Assembly: GCA_017984835.1 (NCBI GenBank)
Contig: JAGNYR010000018.1
Location: 1-33,472, forward strand
Source of the DNA: Flavobacterium sp.
GTDB lineage: Bacteria > Bacteroidota > Bacteroidia > Flavobacteriales > Flavobacteriaceae
Reading direction: 5' to 3'
Length of the DNA: 33,472 bases
Of the stretch, positions 1-7,337 are shown one piece after another. The notes below the pieces were generated by a model, which ran no database searches, was not told where the DNA came from, and was given only the letters and a program-made list of their open reading frames with translations. Positions within the stretch are counted from its first letter, which is position 1. Each line of letters opens with the position of its first letter. The translations under genes and the position numbers were made by a program.

Positions 1-45
1 TTGAGCCAAGCAAAACTGAGTGAAGATAACACAACAAAAAAGTAA
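1..45 (+). CDS. Possible 3' end of a plus-strand gene (partial)
   Basis: Frame 1 is open from the first base and reads LSQAKLSEDNTTKK before a TAA stop at 43-45. The other two plus frames stop at once or within seven codons. The hydrophilic, Lys/Glu/Asn-rich tail looks like a normal protein C-terminus, but 14 codons are too few to identify a family or to exclude chance. If it is real, transcription may continue through the AT-rich stretch to the bidirectional hairpin at 252-284. Confidence 0.3.
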   Translation: MSQAKLSEDNTTKK

Positions 46-251
46 TTTTGATTTCATATATTATTTTTGATTTGATGATTAAAAAGATATAAATAATTCA
101 GCTAATTTACTACAAATGAGTTTATTAATATTTAAATCAAGCATGAATATAAAAAGTTTAACAGTTGTTTGATGTTTAGTAACTGAAAATTCCATTAGAA
201 ACGTATACACATCAAACCAAAAAAAACCGATTTACAAAAACAAATAAACAT
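46..251. other. AT-rich intergenic stretch with an isolated promoter-like box
   Basis: There is no convincing coding frame between the possible partial gene at the left edge and the hisS terminator. The stretch is strongly A/T-rich. It contains one exact Bacteroidota -7 box on the plus strand, TATTTTTG at 62-69, with no plus-strand gene downstream until 1855 and no well-spaced TTG -33 element. A short transcript from about 75 to the hairpin at 252-284 is conceivable (see findings), but nothing else supports it. Confidence 0.4.
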
Positions 252-284
252 AAAAAAACCTTAACTTTCAGTTAAGGTTTTTTT
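252..284 (-). terminator. Intrinsic terminator of hisS (bidirectional hairpin)
   Basis: Perfect 7-bp stem CCTTAAC (259-265) / GTTAAGG (271-277) with a 5-nt loop, flanked by seven A residues on the left and seven T residues on the right. It lies 10 bp past the hisS stop. Read on the minus strand it gives a hairpin followed by a T-tract, and it can work the same way on the plus strand. Confidence 0.85.
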
Positions 285-294
285 ATAAGTCCAA

Positions 295-1647
295 TTACAT
301 TTGCAACAACGCATCGAGTGTTAACTGCTGCTGTTCGCCGGTGGCAATATTTTTAACCGTCAGGTGTTGACCAGTAATCTCTTTCACAACAAACGGAATT
401 CCTTTGCGCTCCGCGTGTTTGAATTGTTTGTCTATTTTGGCTGCATCGGGATACATTTCTGTTTTGATGCCTTTTTCACGTATGATTTTAATGATTTGAA
501 GGGCTTGAAATGCGGATTCCTCTCCATAATTAATAAAGAAAAAACGCACCGATGAAGTAACCGTTTCGGGAAACAAATTCAACTCTTCCAACACCAAATA
601 AATGCGGTCCAATCCAAAAGAAATACCCACTCCACTCATGTTTTTCAATCCGAAAATTCCCGTCAAATCGTCGTATCTTCCTCCGCCACCAATGGATCCC
701 ATGGCAACATTTTTGGGTGCTGCTACTTCAAAAATAGCTCCGGTGTAATAATTCAGTCCTCTGGCTAATGTTACATCCAAGTCCAATTGAGCTGTTTGCA
801 ATCCCAATTGCAACACATGACTGCAAATGAATTGCAATTCTTCAATCCCCTTTTTACCTTCTTCAGAGTTGGATAACAAAACCGCTAACTGACTTATTTT
901 TTCTTCAATAGTTCCAGAAAATGAAAACAAGGGTTGTACTTTTAGCAGGGCTTCTTCAGAAATTCCTTTTTCGATCATCTCCTTTTTCACCCCATCTTCT
1001 CCAATTTTGTCTAGTTTATCCAAGGCAACAGTGAAGTCAATTAACTTATCAGAAGCACCAATCACTTCTGCAATTCCAGATAATATTTTTCTATTGTTTA
1101 TTTTGATGGTGACACCTTCCAAGCCAAGGCTAGTAAAAACAGCATCATACAGCTGCACCAATTCTACCTCTTGCCATAATGAGGTCGATCCAACGACATC
1201 GGCATCGCACTGATAAAACTCTCTAAATCTCCCTTTTTGAGGTCGGTCTGCACGCCAAACAGGCTGAATTTGATATCTTTTAAACGGAAATTCAATCTCA
1301 TTTTGGTGCTGTACCACATACCTAGCAAAAGGTACTGTCAAATCATATCGAAGGGCTTTCTCAGAAATACTGGCCGTCAATTTATTGCTTTCTTTGTTTT
1401 CTAATGCTTTGTCATCCGCTTTCGCCAAATAATCCCCAGAATTTAAAATTTTGAAAATCAGACGGTCTCCTTCCTCTCCATATTTACCCATCAAAGTATC
1501 TGAATTTTCAAAACTGGGTGTTTCAATGGGTTGGTACCCAAATTTTTCAAAATGGGTGCGCATAATCGAAATGATGTAATTGCGTTTTGAAACTTCAATA
1601 GGTGAAAAATCTCGGGTCCCTTTTGGAATACTAGCTTTAGATGCCAT
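295..1647 (-). CDS. hisS: Histidine--tRNA ligase (HisRS)
   Basis: Charges tRNA-His with histidine using ATP in the cytoplasm, so it is essential for translation. It is a class II aminoacyl-tRNA synthetase. Visible signatures in order: the N-terminal GTRDF segment (residues 10-14), class II motif 2 with [15 protein letters not shown] (about 132-146), the HisRS-specific histidine A segment [10 protein letters not shown] (294-303), the glycine run GGGGRYDDL (320-328), and motif 3 GISFGLDRI (341-349). A C-terminal anticodon-binding domain follows from about residue 365. The length of 450 residues is slightly above the E. coli enzyme (424). The ATG at 1647 is chosen because the N-terminus [14 protein letters not shown] fits the family. 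The gene is transcribed alone and ends at the hairpin at 252-284. A near-consensus -7 box (GATATTTG on the minus strand, around 1677) lies upstream. Confidence 0.97.
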   Translation of the reverse strand: MASKASIPKGTRDFSPIEVSKRNYIISIMRTHFEKFGYQPIETPSFENSDTLMGKYGEEGDRLIFKILNSGDYLAKADDKALENKESNKLTASISEKALRYDLTVPFARYVVQHQNEIEFPFKRYQIQPVWRADRPQKGRFREFYQCDADVVGSTSLWQEVELVQLYDAVFTSLGLEGVTIKINNRKILSGIAEVIGASDKLIDFTVALDKLDKIGEDGVKKEMIEKGISEEALLKVQPLFSFSGTIEEKISQLAVLLSNSEEGKKGIEELQFICSHVLQLGLQTAQLDLDVTLARGLNYYTGAIFEVAAPKNVAMGSIGGGGRYDDLTGIFGLKNMSGVGISFGLDRIYLVLEELNLFPETVTSSVRFFFINYGEESAFQALQIIKIIREKGIKTEMYPDAAKIDKQFKHAERKGIPFVVKEITGQHLTVKNIATGEQQQLTLDALLQM

Positions 1648-1854
1648 TTTATCTTTTTAAGAATTTAATTTCTTTTGCAAATATCATACTTTTACAATTA
1701 TTTTATAAATGATTTGGTAGAAAGTTGTAACAAAAGCCGTATTTTCGTATCTAATAGAAGGCTTGCGTTGATTTTATGGTTTATTTTGACCTATCATCCG
1801 CATCAATCAGTGGCAACATCCTACTGAAGGCTATATTAAACACTTGTACATATT

Positions 1855-3099
1855 ATGAAAGGCATCTTCAAGGAAAACGTTAAAATTGCATTTGGTTCCA
1901 TTCGAACCCAGCTGTTGCGTACCGTTTTGACCATCATCATCATTGCGATTGGAATCACTGCTTTGGTTGGTATTTTAACCATTGTTTCTGCACTTGAAAA
2001 TACCTTGAATTCCAATTTTGCTTCGATGGGTTCCAATACATTTACCATCAACCAATACGAATTTTCTACCCGAAATAACGGAGGTGGCGAAGTCGAAAAG
2101 ATCAACCCAATCATTTCTTACTCTGAAGCAAAAGCCTACAAAGACCGATACGATTACCCATTAACACATACTTCCATTTCCTTTACGGCGACAGCTGCAG
2201 CCGAAGTGAAATTTGAAAACGAAAAAACAGACCCCGAAATTCAAGTATTGGGTGTCGATGATTATTTTACAGTAAACTCAGGTTTAGAAGTAGTTCAAGG
2301 TAGAAATTTCAGCAACTTTGACATTTCAAACAACGCCTACGTTTGTATCTTAGGAAGTGATTTTGCATCCAAAGGCTTGTTGAAAAATGTAAACCCGATT
2401 GACAAAATCATTTCGGTAAGAGGTGCAAAATTCAAGGTGATTGGAGTGTTAAAAGAAAAAGGATCTACTTTTGGAAACAGTCAAGATTTAAGAATGTTGA
2501 TTCCTATACAATTGGCGCGTTCCTTATTTTCAATTCCGAACATCAACTACGAAGTAAGTTCGATGATTGATAAAAAAGAATTCTTAGACGAAGCCGTGAA
2601 CGATGCCATGATTACCATGCGTCAAGTGCGCAATTTAAGCCCGGTGGAAGAAAACAACTTTGGTGTTTCTAGAAGTGATGATTTGGTCAACCGAATCGCA
2701 GAAATGACTGGAGTATTGAGTGCGTCCGCTTGGATCATTGGAATCATCACCATACTTGGTTCTTCTATCGCTTTGATGAACATCATGATCGTTTCTGTAA
2801 CCGAACGTACCCGAGAAATTGGAGTTAGAAAATCGCTTGGAGCCAAACGCAGCACCATCGCTTGGCAATTTTTCATGGAAACATTGATCATCGGTCAAAT
2901 TGGTGGTTTTGTCGGAATTATCTTCGGAATCTTAATCGGATTTGGTATTGCAACTGCCATCGATTTCAATTTTACCATTCCTTGGATGGCCATCCTAGCG
3001 GCGGTTATTACAAGTTTTATTGTGGCGTTGGTTTCTGGTTTGTATCCCGCTTTAAAAGCTGCCAAACTAGATCCGATAGAAGCGTTGCGATACGAATAA
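1855..3099 (+). CDS. ABC transporter permease, MacB/FtsX type
   Basis: Inner-membrane permease of the MacB/FtsX class, which couples ATP hydrolysis by a separate ATPase to work in the periplasm (export or mechanical transmission). Seen: a short cytoplasmic N-terminus, TM1 at about 22-44, a large periplasmic MacB_PCD-like domain (about 45-285), then three membrane helices near 288-315, 342-366 and 376-398. The family hallmark REIGVRKSLGA (320-330) follows TM2. The protein ends in the usual YPALKAAKLDPIEALRYE tail (397-414). The length of 414 is normal. No ATPase or membrane-fusion partner is adjacent, so the substrate cannot be inferred and the ATPase must be encoded elsewhere. The start is the ATG at 1855. 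A TATTTTCG box at 1740-1747 with TTTG at 1713-1716 is a weak promoter candidate. The stop is 2 bp from that of convergent prmC. Confidence 0.92.
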   Translation: MKGIFKENVKIAFGSIRTQLLRTVLTIIIIAIGITALVGILTIVSALENTLNSNFASMGSNTFTINQYEFSTRNNGGGEVEKINPIISYSEAKAYKDRYDYPLTHTSISFTATAAAEVKFENEKTDPEIQVLGVDDYFTVNSGLEVVQGRNFSNFDISNNAYVCILGSDFASKGLLKNVNPIDKIISVRGAKFKVIGVLKEKGSTFGNSQDLRMLIPIQLARSLFSIPNINYEVSSMIDKKEFLDEAVNDAMITMRQVRNLSPVEENNFGVSRSDDLVNRIAEMTGVLSASAWIIGIITILGSSIALMNIMIVSVTERTREIGVRKSLGAKRSTIAWQFFMETLIIGQIGGFVGIIFGILIGFGIATAIDFNFTIPWMAILAAVITSFIVALVSGLYPALKAAKLDPIEALRYE

Positions 3100-3101
3100 C
3101 C

Positions 3102-3950
3102 CTATACTTGACATCTAATCATACGGTCATTCCCATAGATATCTTTCCGCAATTCGATGGATTTGAAGTTCAAATCTTCCAACAATTGAATGGTTTCTTG
3201 AGCCAAATATTGATTGATTTCAAAAAACAAATAACCGTTATTATTGAGCTGTTTTTGGGCCAACTGAGCTATTTTTCTGTAAAACAATAAAGGATCTTCA
3301 TTGGCAACAAAGAGTGCCAAATGCGGCTCAAATTCCAATACATTCGGTTTGATTTCTTGTTTTTCCAACATCCGAATATACGGCGGATTGGAAACAATCA
3401 CATCGTACTTTTTATCCAGCGACTCTGCTTCTAAAATATCTTGACAAATAAATTGAACTTGCACCTCATTAATTGAAGCATTTTTTTCGGCTGTAGCCAA
3501 TGCTTCACGCGAAACGTCGATCGCGGAAACTTGTGCATTTGCATAGTTTTTTGCCAACGAAATAGCGATGCAACCACTACCTGTTCCAATATCCAACAGG
3601 GAACTTTCTACCCCCTCTGAAGCCTGGCTCTTGAGTACCCATTCTACCAATTCTTCTGTTTCGGGCCTTGGTATTAAGGTGTGTTCATTTACAAGAAAAT
3701 GCATGCCAAAAAAAGAAGTACTACCTATTATATATTGAATGGGTTTTTGGCATTTTAATTCAGAAATTACCCCTTCCAACATTTCTAATTCCGTTTCCGA
3801 AAAAAATAAATCAGGCTGCATCACCAAATCGACTCTTTTGAGATTTCTATGGTGTTCCAATAACAAATAAAAAAAACTAGCTGCTTCATCCTCATCAAAA
3901 AAGGGAGCTACTTGATTTATAAAATGGGTTCTAAACTGTGTAATTTTCAT
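3102..3950 (-). CDS. prmC: Peptide chain release factor N5-glutamine methyltransferase
   Basis: Uses S-adenosylmethionine to methylate the glutamine of the GGQ motif of release factors RF1/RF2, which raises termination efficiency. Seen: the linker IPRPETEEL (93-101) typical of HemK/PrmC, SAM-binding motif I LDIGTGSG (119-126), an acidic residue in the second strand (SAIDVS), and the catalytic NPPY tetrapeptide at 188-191 that holds the substrate glutamine. The length of 282 is normal. It lies 9 bp downstream of the GNAT gene and is probably cotranscribed with it. Its TAG stop is 2 bp from the convergent permease, with no terminator hairpin between them. Confidence 0.96.
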   Translation of the reverse strand: MKITQFRTHFINQVAPFFDEDEAASFFYLLLEHHRNLKRVDLVMQPDLFFSETELEMLEGVISELKCQKPIQYIIGSTSFFGMHFLVNEHTLIPRPETEELVEWVLKSQASEGVESSLLDIGTGSGCIAISLAKNYANAQVSAIDVSREALATAEKNASINEVQVQFICQDILEAESLDKKYDVIVSNPPYIRMLEKQEIKPNVLEFEPHLALFVANEDPLLFYRKIAQLAQKQLNNNGYLFFEINQYLAQETIQLLEDLNFKSIELRKDIYGNDRMIRCQV

Positions 3951-3959
3951 CGTGCAAAT

Positions 3960-4445
3960 CTACAAAACTTTAATCATCCAAACAGGACAACTGGTATGTC
4001 CAGTCGCACCAAGTGGCGCATCAATATAGTTAAAACCCACTTTTTGATACAGCTTTTGTGCGTTGAGCATTTTAGGAAGGGTTTCTAGATAACATTTTTC
4101 ATACCCAAATTCGCTTGCTTTCTCTAAACATTTTTGGATCATGAGCGCGCCCCATCCCTTACCTCTCGCTTCTTCTAAAAAATACATTTTCTGCAATTCG
4201 CATATGTTTTCCTCAGCATTTTGAAGTTGACTGATCCCAGCTCCACCCACTATTTTACCCTCTCTTTCTATCACAAAATAAATGGCTTTGGGTTGTTGGT
4301 ATGTTTCAAACATATGCTCAAGTTGGGGATCTTCGTAGGCTGTACCCGTTTTTGGATAATCATCCGAAATAAAAACATTCCGAATCACAGCTGCTACAAC
4401 TTGGTTATCTTTTTGCTGAATTTCTCTAATACGTATGGGCATCAT
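3960..4445 (-). CDS. GNAT-family N-acetyltransferase
   Basis: Predicted acetyl-CoA-dependent N-acetyltransferase; the substrate is unknown. The 161-residue protein is a single GNAT domain. The acetyl-CoA pyrophosphate loop is visible as ARGKGWGALMI (93-103), preceded by the strand ICELQKMYFL, and a late segment AQKLYQKVGF carries the usual aromatic/Tyr helix and strand. Two ATG codons lie in tandem at the start (4445 and 4442), and either could be used. It heads a two-gene minus-strand unit with prmC. Its start lies only 28 bp from the GTG of divergent ribD, so its promoter must overlap the ribD coding sequence. An exact TATTTTTG box on the minus strand at 4493-4486 is the candidate. Confidence 0.88.
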   Translation of the reverse strand: MMPIRIREIQQKDNQVVAAVIRNVFISDDYPKTGTAYEDPQLEHMFETYQQPKAIYFVIEREGKIVGGAGISQLQNAEENICELQKMYFLEEARGKGWGALMIQKCLEKASEFGYEKCYLETLPKMLNAQKLYQKVGFNYIDAPLGATGHTSCPVWMIKVL

Positions 4446-4461
4446 TTTAAAACTAAAATAG

Positions 4462-4493
4462 TATTTTTGTGAGGTGAAGATACATCAAAAATA
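4462..4493. promoter_or_regulatory. Face-to-face -7 boxes for ribD (+) and the GNAT-prmC unit (-)
   Basis: Two exact matches to the Bacteroidota -7 element TAnnTTTG face each other. TATTTTTG at 4462-4469 on the plus strand points at ribD. The same octamer read on the minus strand at 4493-4486 points at the GNAT gene. Clear TTG -33 elements at the usual distance are missing for both. Expected start sites would fall near 4475 (+) and 4480 (-). The ribD transcript would then begin at or next to its GTG codon (4474). Confidence 0.5.
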
Positions 4494-5532
4494 CATAAGA
4501 CGCTGCATAGAACTTGCTAAAAATGGATTAGGAACTACCTATCCCAACCCTTTAGTGGGGAGCGTTATTGTATTTGAAGATACCATTATTGGAGAAGGTT
4601 GGCACCAAAAAGCAGGAGCACCCCATGCCGAAGTGAACGCGATCAACTCGGTAAAAAACAAAGAACTGCTTTCAAAGTCAACCATTTACGTAAGCCTTGA
4701 ACCTTGCAGCCATTTTGGAAAAACCCCACCTTGTGCTGATTTGATCATCAAAAATAACATCCCAAATATTGTCATTGGAAGCTTGGACAGCAATGAAAAA
4801 GTGTCTGGCCGAGGGGTGAAAAAACTGATAGAAGCCGGTCGGAATGTAACGGTTGGTGTTTTAGAGGATGAATGCAATGCGCTCAACAAACGTTTTTTTA
4901 CCTTTCATGAAAAGAAAAGACCCTACATTATATTAAAGTGGGCTGAAAGTGCAGATGGCTTTCTTGCTCCTCTTCAAAAAGACGCCAAAGCGCCCGTTTG
5001 GATTTCGAATGAATATTCAAGGCAATTAACACACAAATGGAGAAGCGAAGAACAAGCAATCCTGGTTGGCACAAACACGGTATTGGATGACAATCCAAAG
5101 CTTGACACAAGAGATTGGTTTGGCAACGACCCCATTCGTATGATTTTGGATAGAGAGGGAAAAATCGATTCTTTGCATCACGTCATGGATCAAAGTACGC
5201 TTACCCTTGTACTAACCGAACAAAAAAACAGACAATCTACTGATAATCTTATCTTTAAAAATTGTATATTTGATTCTGAACTTGCCCAAACTATATGTAC
5301 TATAGGATACGAAAGCAACATTCAATCCATCATTATTGAAGGAGGCGCCCAAACGATACAAAATTTTTTGGATGCCCAATTGTGGGATGAGGCTCGAATA
5401 TTTAAAGGCTCCATACAATTAAAAGAGGGGTTGCTGGCCCCAAAAATAGATAGAAAAGACAACAAAGGGCAGACTATCATTAAGGATGAACTTGTAATTT
5501 TGTACACGTATGATCACAACAATACTATTTGA
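4474..5532 (+). CDS. ribD: Bifunctional riboflavin biosynthesis deaminase/reductase
   Basis: Catalyses two consecutive steps of riboflavin synthesis: deamination of the pyrimidine produced from GTP, then NADPH-dependent reduction of the ribosyl side chain. The N-terminal cytidine-deaminase-like domain carries the zinc and catalytic residues HAE (51-53, Glu53 as proton shuttle) and PCSHFGKTPPC (77-87, Cys78 and Cys87 as zinc ligands). The reductase domain runs from about 150 (the YIILKWAESADG segment) to 352. The length is near the usual 360. The start is GTG at 4474: it is the only start in this frame after an upstream TAG at 4459-4461, and the N-terminus matches the family. It is first in an operon with the HAD gene, which overlaps its end by 23 bp. 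No FMN riboswitch is visible or possible in the tiny upstream gap. Confidence 0.95.
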   Translation: MKIHQKYIRRCIELAKNGLGTTYPNPLVGSVIVFEDTIIGEGWHQKAGAPHAEVNAINSVKNKELLSKSTIYVSLEPCSHFGKTPPCADLIIKNNIPNIVIGSLDSNEKVSGRGVKKLIEAGRNVTVGVLEDECNALNKRFFTFHEKKRPYIILKWAESADGFLAPLQKDAKAPVWISNEYSRQLTHKWRSEEQAILVGTNTVLDDNPKLDTRDWFGNDPIRMILDREGKIDSLHHVMDQSTLTLVLTEQKNRQSTDNLIFKNCIFDSELAQTICTIGYESNIQSIIIEGGAQTIQNFLDAQLWDEARIFKGSIQLKEGLLAPKIDRKDNKGQTIIKDELVILYTYDHNNTI

Positions 5533-6118
5533 TTTTGGAGACATCTTTGTCAATCTTGAAAAAGAAGCATCCAAGAAAGCGTTCGAGCAACTTGGCCTAT
5601 TGGGTTCAAATGCTGAGTTACTTGCCAAAAACGAACTTTTTGAAAAAGGACAAATTTCTGAAGATGAATTTTTAGGTACTTTTCTAAAATACCTCCCTTC
5701 GAGTAACAAAGAAGAAATCAAAGCTGCATGGAATGTGGTGATTGGTGATTTTCCATTGCATCGATTGGAATTTTTACAATTACTATCTCAAAAATACCGG
5801 TTGTTTTTACTAACCAATACCGATGAAATACACATCGCTTTTTTTGAAGAAACCGTGGGAATGTCCTTTTACACAGATTTTTACCGATGCTTTGAAAAAG
5901 TCTTTTATTCTTACGAAATGGGCTTGCGCAAACCCCAACCCGAAATTTACAAAGCGATTCTACATCAATATGAATTGAATCCGAAGAATGTGTTGTTCGT
6001 CGATGATAAAAAAGAAAATACAGATGCGGCGGCGGCTTTAGGCATTCATGTTTGGAATCTTCAAGTAGGTACTGAAGATGTAGTTGATTTATTTTCTCAA
6101 AAACAATTCCCTTTATAA
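5510..6118 (+). CDS. HAD-superfamily hydrolase (YihX-like phosphatase)
   Basis: Cytosolic haloacid-dehalogenase-type hydrolase, probably a small-molecule phosphatase. Motif I is LFDFGDIF with nucleophile Asp8; the second acidic position is Gly, as in the YihX-type DxG subgroup. A helical cap follows. Motif II is LTNTDE (101-106), the motif III lysine is in RKPQP (140-144), and the Mg-binding motif IV is FVDDKKEN (163-170). The length of 202 is normal. The ATG at 5510 lies inside the ribD 3' end (23-bp overlap), which implies translational coupling. Location between ribD and a YigZ gene suggests, without proof, that it could supply the missing phosphatase step of riboflavin synthesis, which HAD proteins perform in other bacteria. 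General housecleaning is the alternative. Confidence 0.9.
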   Translation: MITTILFDFGDIFVNLEKEASKKAFEQLGLLGSNAELLAKNELFEKGQISEDEFLGTFLKYLPSSNKEEIKAAWNVVIGDFPLHRLEFLQLLSQKYRLFLLTNTDEIHIAFFEETVGMSFYTDFYRCFEKVFYSYEMGLRKPQPEIYKAILHQYELNPKNVLFVDDKKENTDAAAALGIHVWNLQVGTEDVVDLFSQKQFPL

Positions 6119-6136
6119 ATCAATCTAAATTTTCCC

Positions 6137-6748
6137 TTGAATTCTACCGACACCTTCAAAACCATTGCTCTCCCGACCGAAGAAATACTTTTTAAAGAAA
6201 AGAGCAGTAAATTCTATGGGTATGCCTTTCCGGTAACAAGTGAAGAAGAAGTAAAACAACAACTGGACGATTTACGAAAAAAACATCCGGGAGCTGTGCA
6301 TTATTGTTATGCCTATCAAATTGGAACCGAAAAAACCATTTACAGAGCAAATGATGATGGAGAGCCCAGCAATTCCGCTGGCGCACCCATTTATGGTCAA
6401 ATCCAGTCGCACGGATTAACCAACTTACTGATTGTGGTAGTCCGTTTTTTTGGCGGTATCAAATTAGGCGTAGGCGGTTTGATTGTTGCTTATAAAACAG
6501 CGGCTCAAATGAGTTTGGAACAAGCAGAAATCATTGAAAAAACGATCGATATACACTATCTGATTAGTTTTGACTACAAGAACATGAACAAAGTTATGCG
6601 CATCATTAAAGAGAAGAATTTAGAAATAATAGCGCAAAAATTGGAATTGAATTGTGAAATAGAAATCGCAACGCGCAAAAAAAATGCCGAATCAATCTTC
6701 GACATTTTTTCAAATTTATATGAAATTTCAATAAAAAAAGTAGATTAA
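6137..6748 (+). CDS. IMPACT/YigZ family protein
   Basis: The 203-residue protein matches the YigZ/IMPACT (UPF0029) family, a conserved cytosolic family whose bacterial members have no settled function; the eukaryotic homologue IMPACT modulates Gcn2. Seen: the N-terminal KSSKFYGYAFPV segment, HYCYAYQIG, the family core DDGEPSNSAGAPIYGQI, and VVRFFGGIKLGVGGL, followed by a C-terminal ferredoxin-like half. The start is TTG at 6137: no ATG or GTG exists in frame between the previous stop (6116-6118) and this codon, and the N-terminus aligns with the family. It is third in the ribD operon (18 bp after the HAD stop). Its stop is 4 bp from that of the convergent thioesterase gene, with no hairpin between. 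Confidence 0.9.
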   Translation: MNSTDTFKTIALPTEEILFKEKSSKFYGYAFPVTSEEEVKQQLDDLRKKHPGAVHYCYAYQIGTEKTIYRANDDGEPSNSAGAPIYGQIQSHGLTNLLIVVVRFFGGIKLGVGGLIVAYKTAAQMSLEQAEIIEKTIDIHYLISFDYKNMNKVMRIIKEKNLEIIAQKLELNCEIEIATRKKNAESIFDIFSNLYEISIKKVD

Positions 6749-6752
6749 AATA

Positions 6753-7151
6753 CTATACTTCTACGATTGCTAAAATTTCTGCTGGAGGGCAAATTGGCCT
6801 TCCTGTTTTTAGATCGACAAAAACCAATAAAAAATAGGCATTTGTTAATAACTCATTCGATTCATTAAAAATTTCGCAATCAAATTCAATCTTAACCCCG
6901 CTATATTTTTTAAATTTCGTTTTAACCGTTAACAGGTCATCATATTTTGCCGACTTTTTATAATTAATTGTCATAGAAGCAATCGGAAGTGCAATTCCGT
7001 TTTCTTCCAAGGTTTTATAAGAAATCCCTTTGTTTCTAAGCCATTCAACCCTGCCTATTTCGAAATAAGGGATGTAATTACCATGATAAACTACCCCCAT
7101 TTGATCCGTTTCCGAATACCTTACTCGGACTTGTACTTGATGTTCTGCCAT
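6753..7151 (-). CDS. Hotdog-fold acyl-CoA thioesterase (YbgC/FadM-like)
   Basis: Predicted cytosolic acyl-CoA thioesterase with a single hotdog domain of 132 residues. The family signature is RYSETDQMGVVYHGNY (11-26): Asp16 is the expected catalytic residue, with the following MGVVYHGNY loop and the long helix YFEIGRVEWLRNKG. The C-terminal strands VKIEFDCEIFN and AYFLLVFVD complete the fold. The substrate cannot be read from sequence; the family acts on short to long acyl-CoAs and on 4-hydroxybenzoyl-CoA. The start is the ATG at 7151, with a good promoter just upstream. It is monocistronic, divergent from dnaA and convergent with the YigZ gene. Confidence 0.9.
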   Translation of the reverse strand: MAEHQVQVRVRYSETDQMGVVYHGNYIPYFEIGRVEWLRNKGISYKTLEENGIALPIASMTINYKKSAKYDDLLTVKTKFKKYSGVKIEFDCEIFNESNELLTNAYFLLVFVDLKTGRPICPPAEILAIVEV

Positions 7152-7162
7152 GCTATTTATTT

Positions 7163-7196
7163 CAAATTTATATTAATCAACTTACCCCTATACAAA
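7163..7196 (-). promoter_or_regulatory. Promoter of the thioesterase gene
   Basis: On the minus strand TTTG (7196-7193) is followed after 22 nt by TAAATTTG (7170-7163), an exact TAnnTTTG -7 element. Spacing fits the Flavobacterium pattern TTG-N17-23-TAnnTTTG. The start codon is 11 nt downstream of the box, so the leader would be very short. Confidence 0.6.
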
Positions 7197-7242
7197 AAAA
7201 ATAATTAAAATTTATGTTCATTTTATTTTTTTAAAACAAAAA

Positions 7243-7257
7243 TTGTTCACATATTTG
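7243..7257 (+). promoter_or_regulatory. dnaA upstream region: near-consensus -7 box and a DnaA-box-like 9-mer
   Basis: CATATTTG at 7250-7257 differs by one base from TAnnTTTG and would give a leader of about 75 nt for dnaA. Overlapping it, TTGTTCACA (7243-7251) differs by one base from the DnaA-box form TTATNCACA. Autoregulation of dnaA by DnaA is common in bacteria, but one imperfect 9-mer in AT-rich DNA is weak evidence. I see no cluster of boxes, so I do not call an origin here. Confidence 0.3.
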
Positions 7258-7337
7258 TTACTCCAAAAAAAACAGTAAAAAATGCCCTTTATTGTTGTAG
7301 GAAAACCATTACTAAAAAATAATAATTTTACTAGAAT

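Noticed and set aside
1738..1850. Imperfect inverted segments TTGCGTTGAT / ATCAATC-GGCAA and a repeated GAAGGCT upstream of the permease
   Set aside because: Pairing is poor, no T-tract or known frame accompanies it, and it does not match the two repeat elements found elsewhere in the window.
2862..3290. 142-codon plus-strand frame spanning the permease end and prmC
   Set aside because: It crosses the junction of two well-supported convergent genes; its Trp/Arg/Cys-rich translation is a frame-shifted shadow.
4446..4473. FMN riboswitch upstream of ribD
   Set aside because: The gap between the divergent start codons is 28 bp, far too short for the element, and the likely start site is at the GTG itself.
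7152..7337. Chromosomal origin next to dnaA
   Set aside because: Only one imperfect DnaA-box-like 9-mer is visible, with no cluster of boxes and no dnaN or other origin-linked genes. In many Bacteroidota the origin is not beside dnaA.
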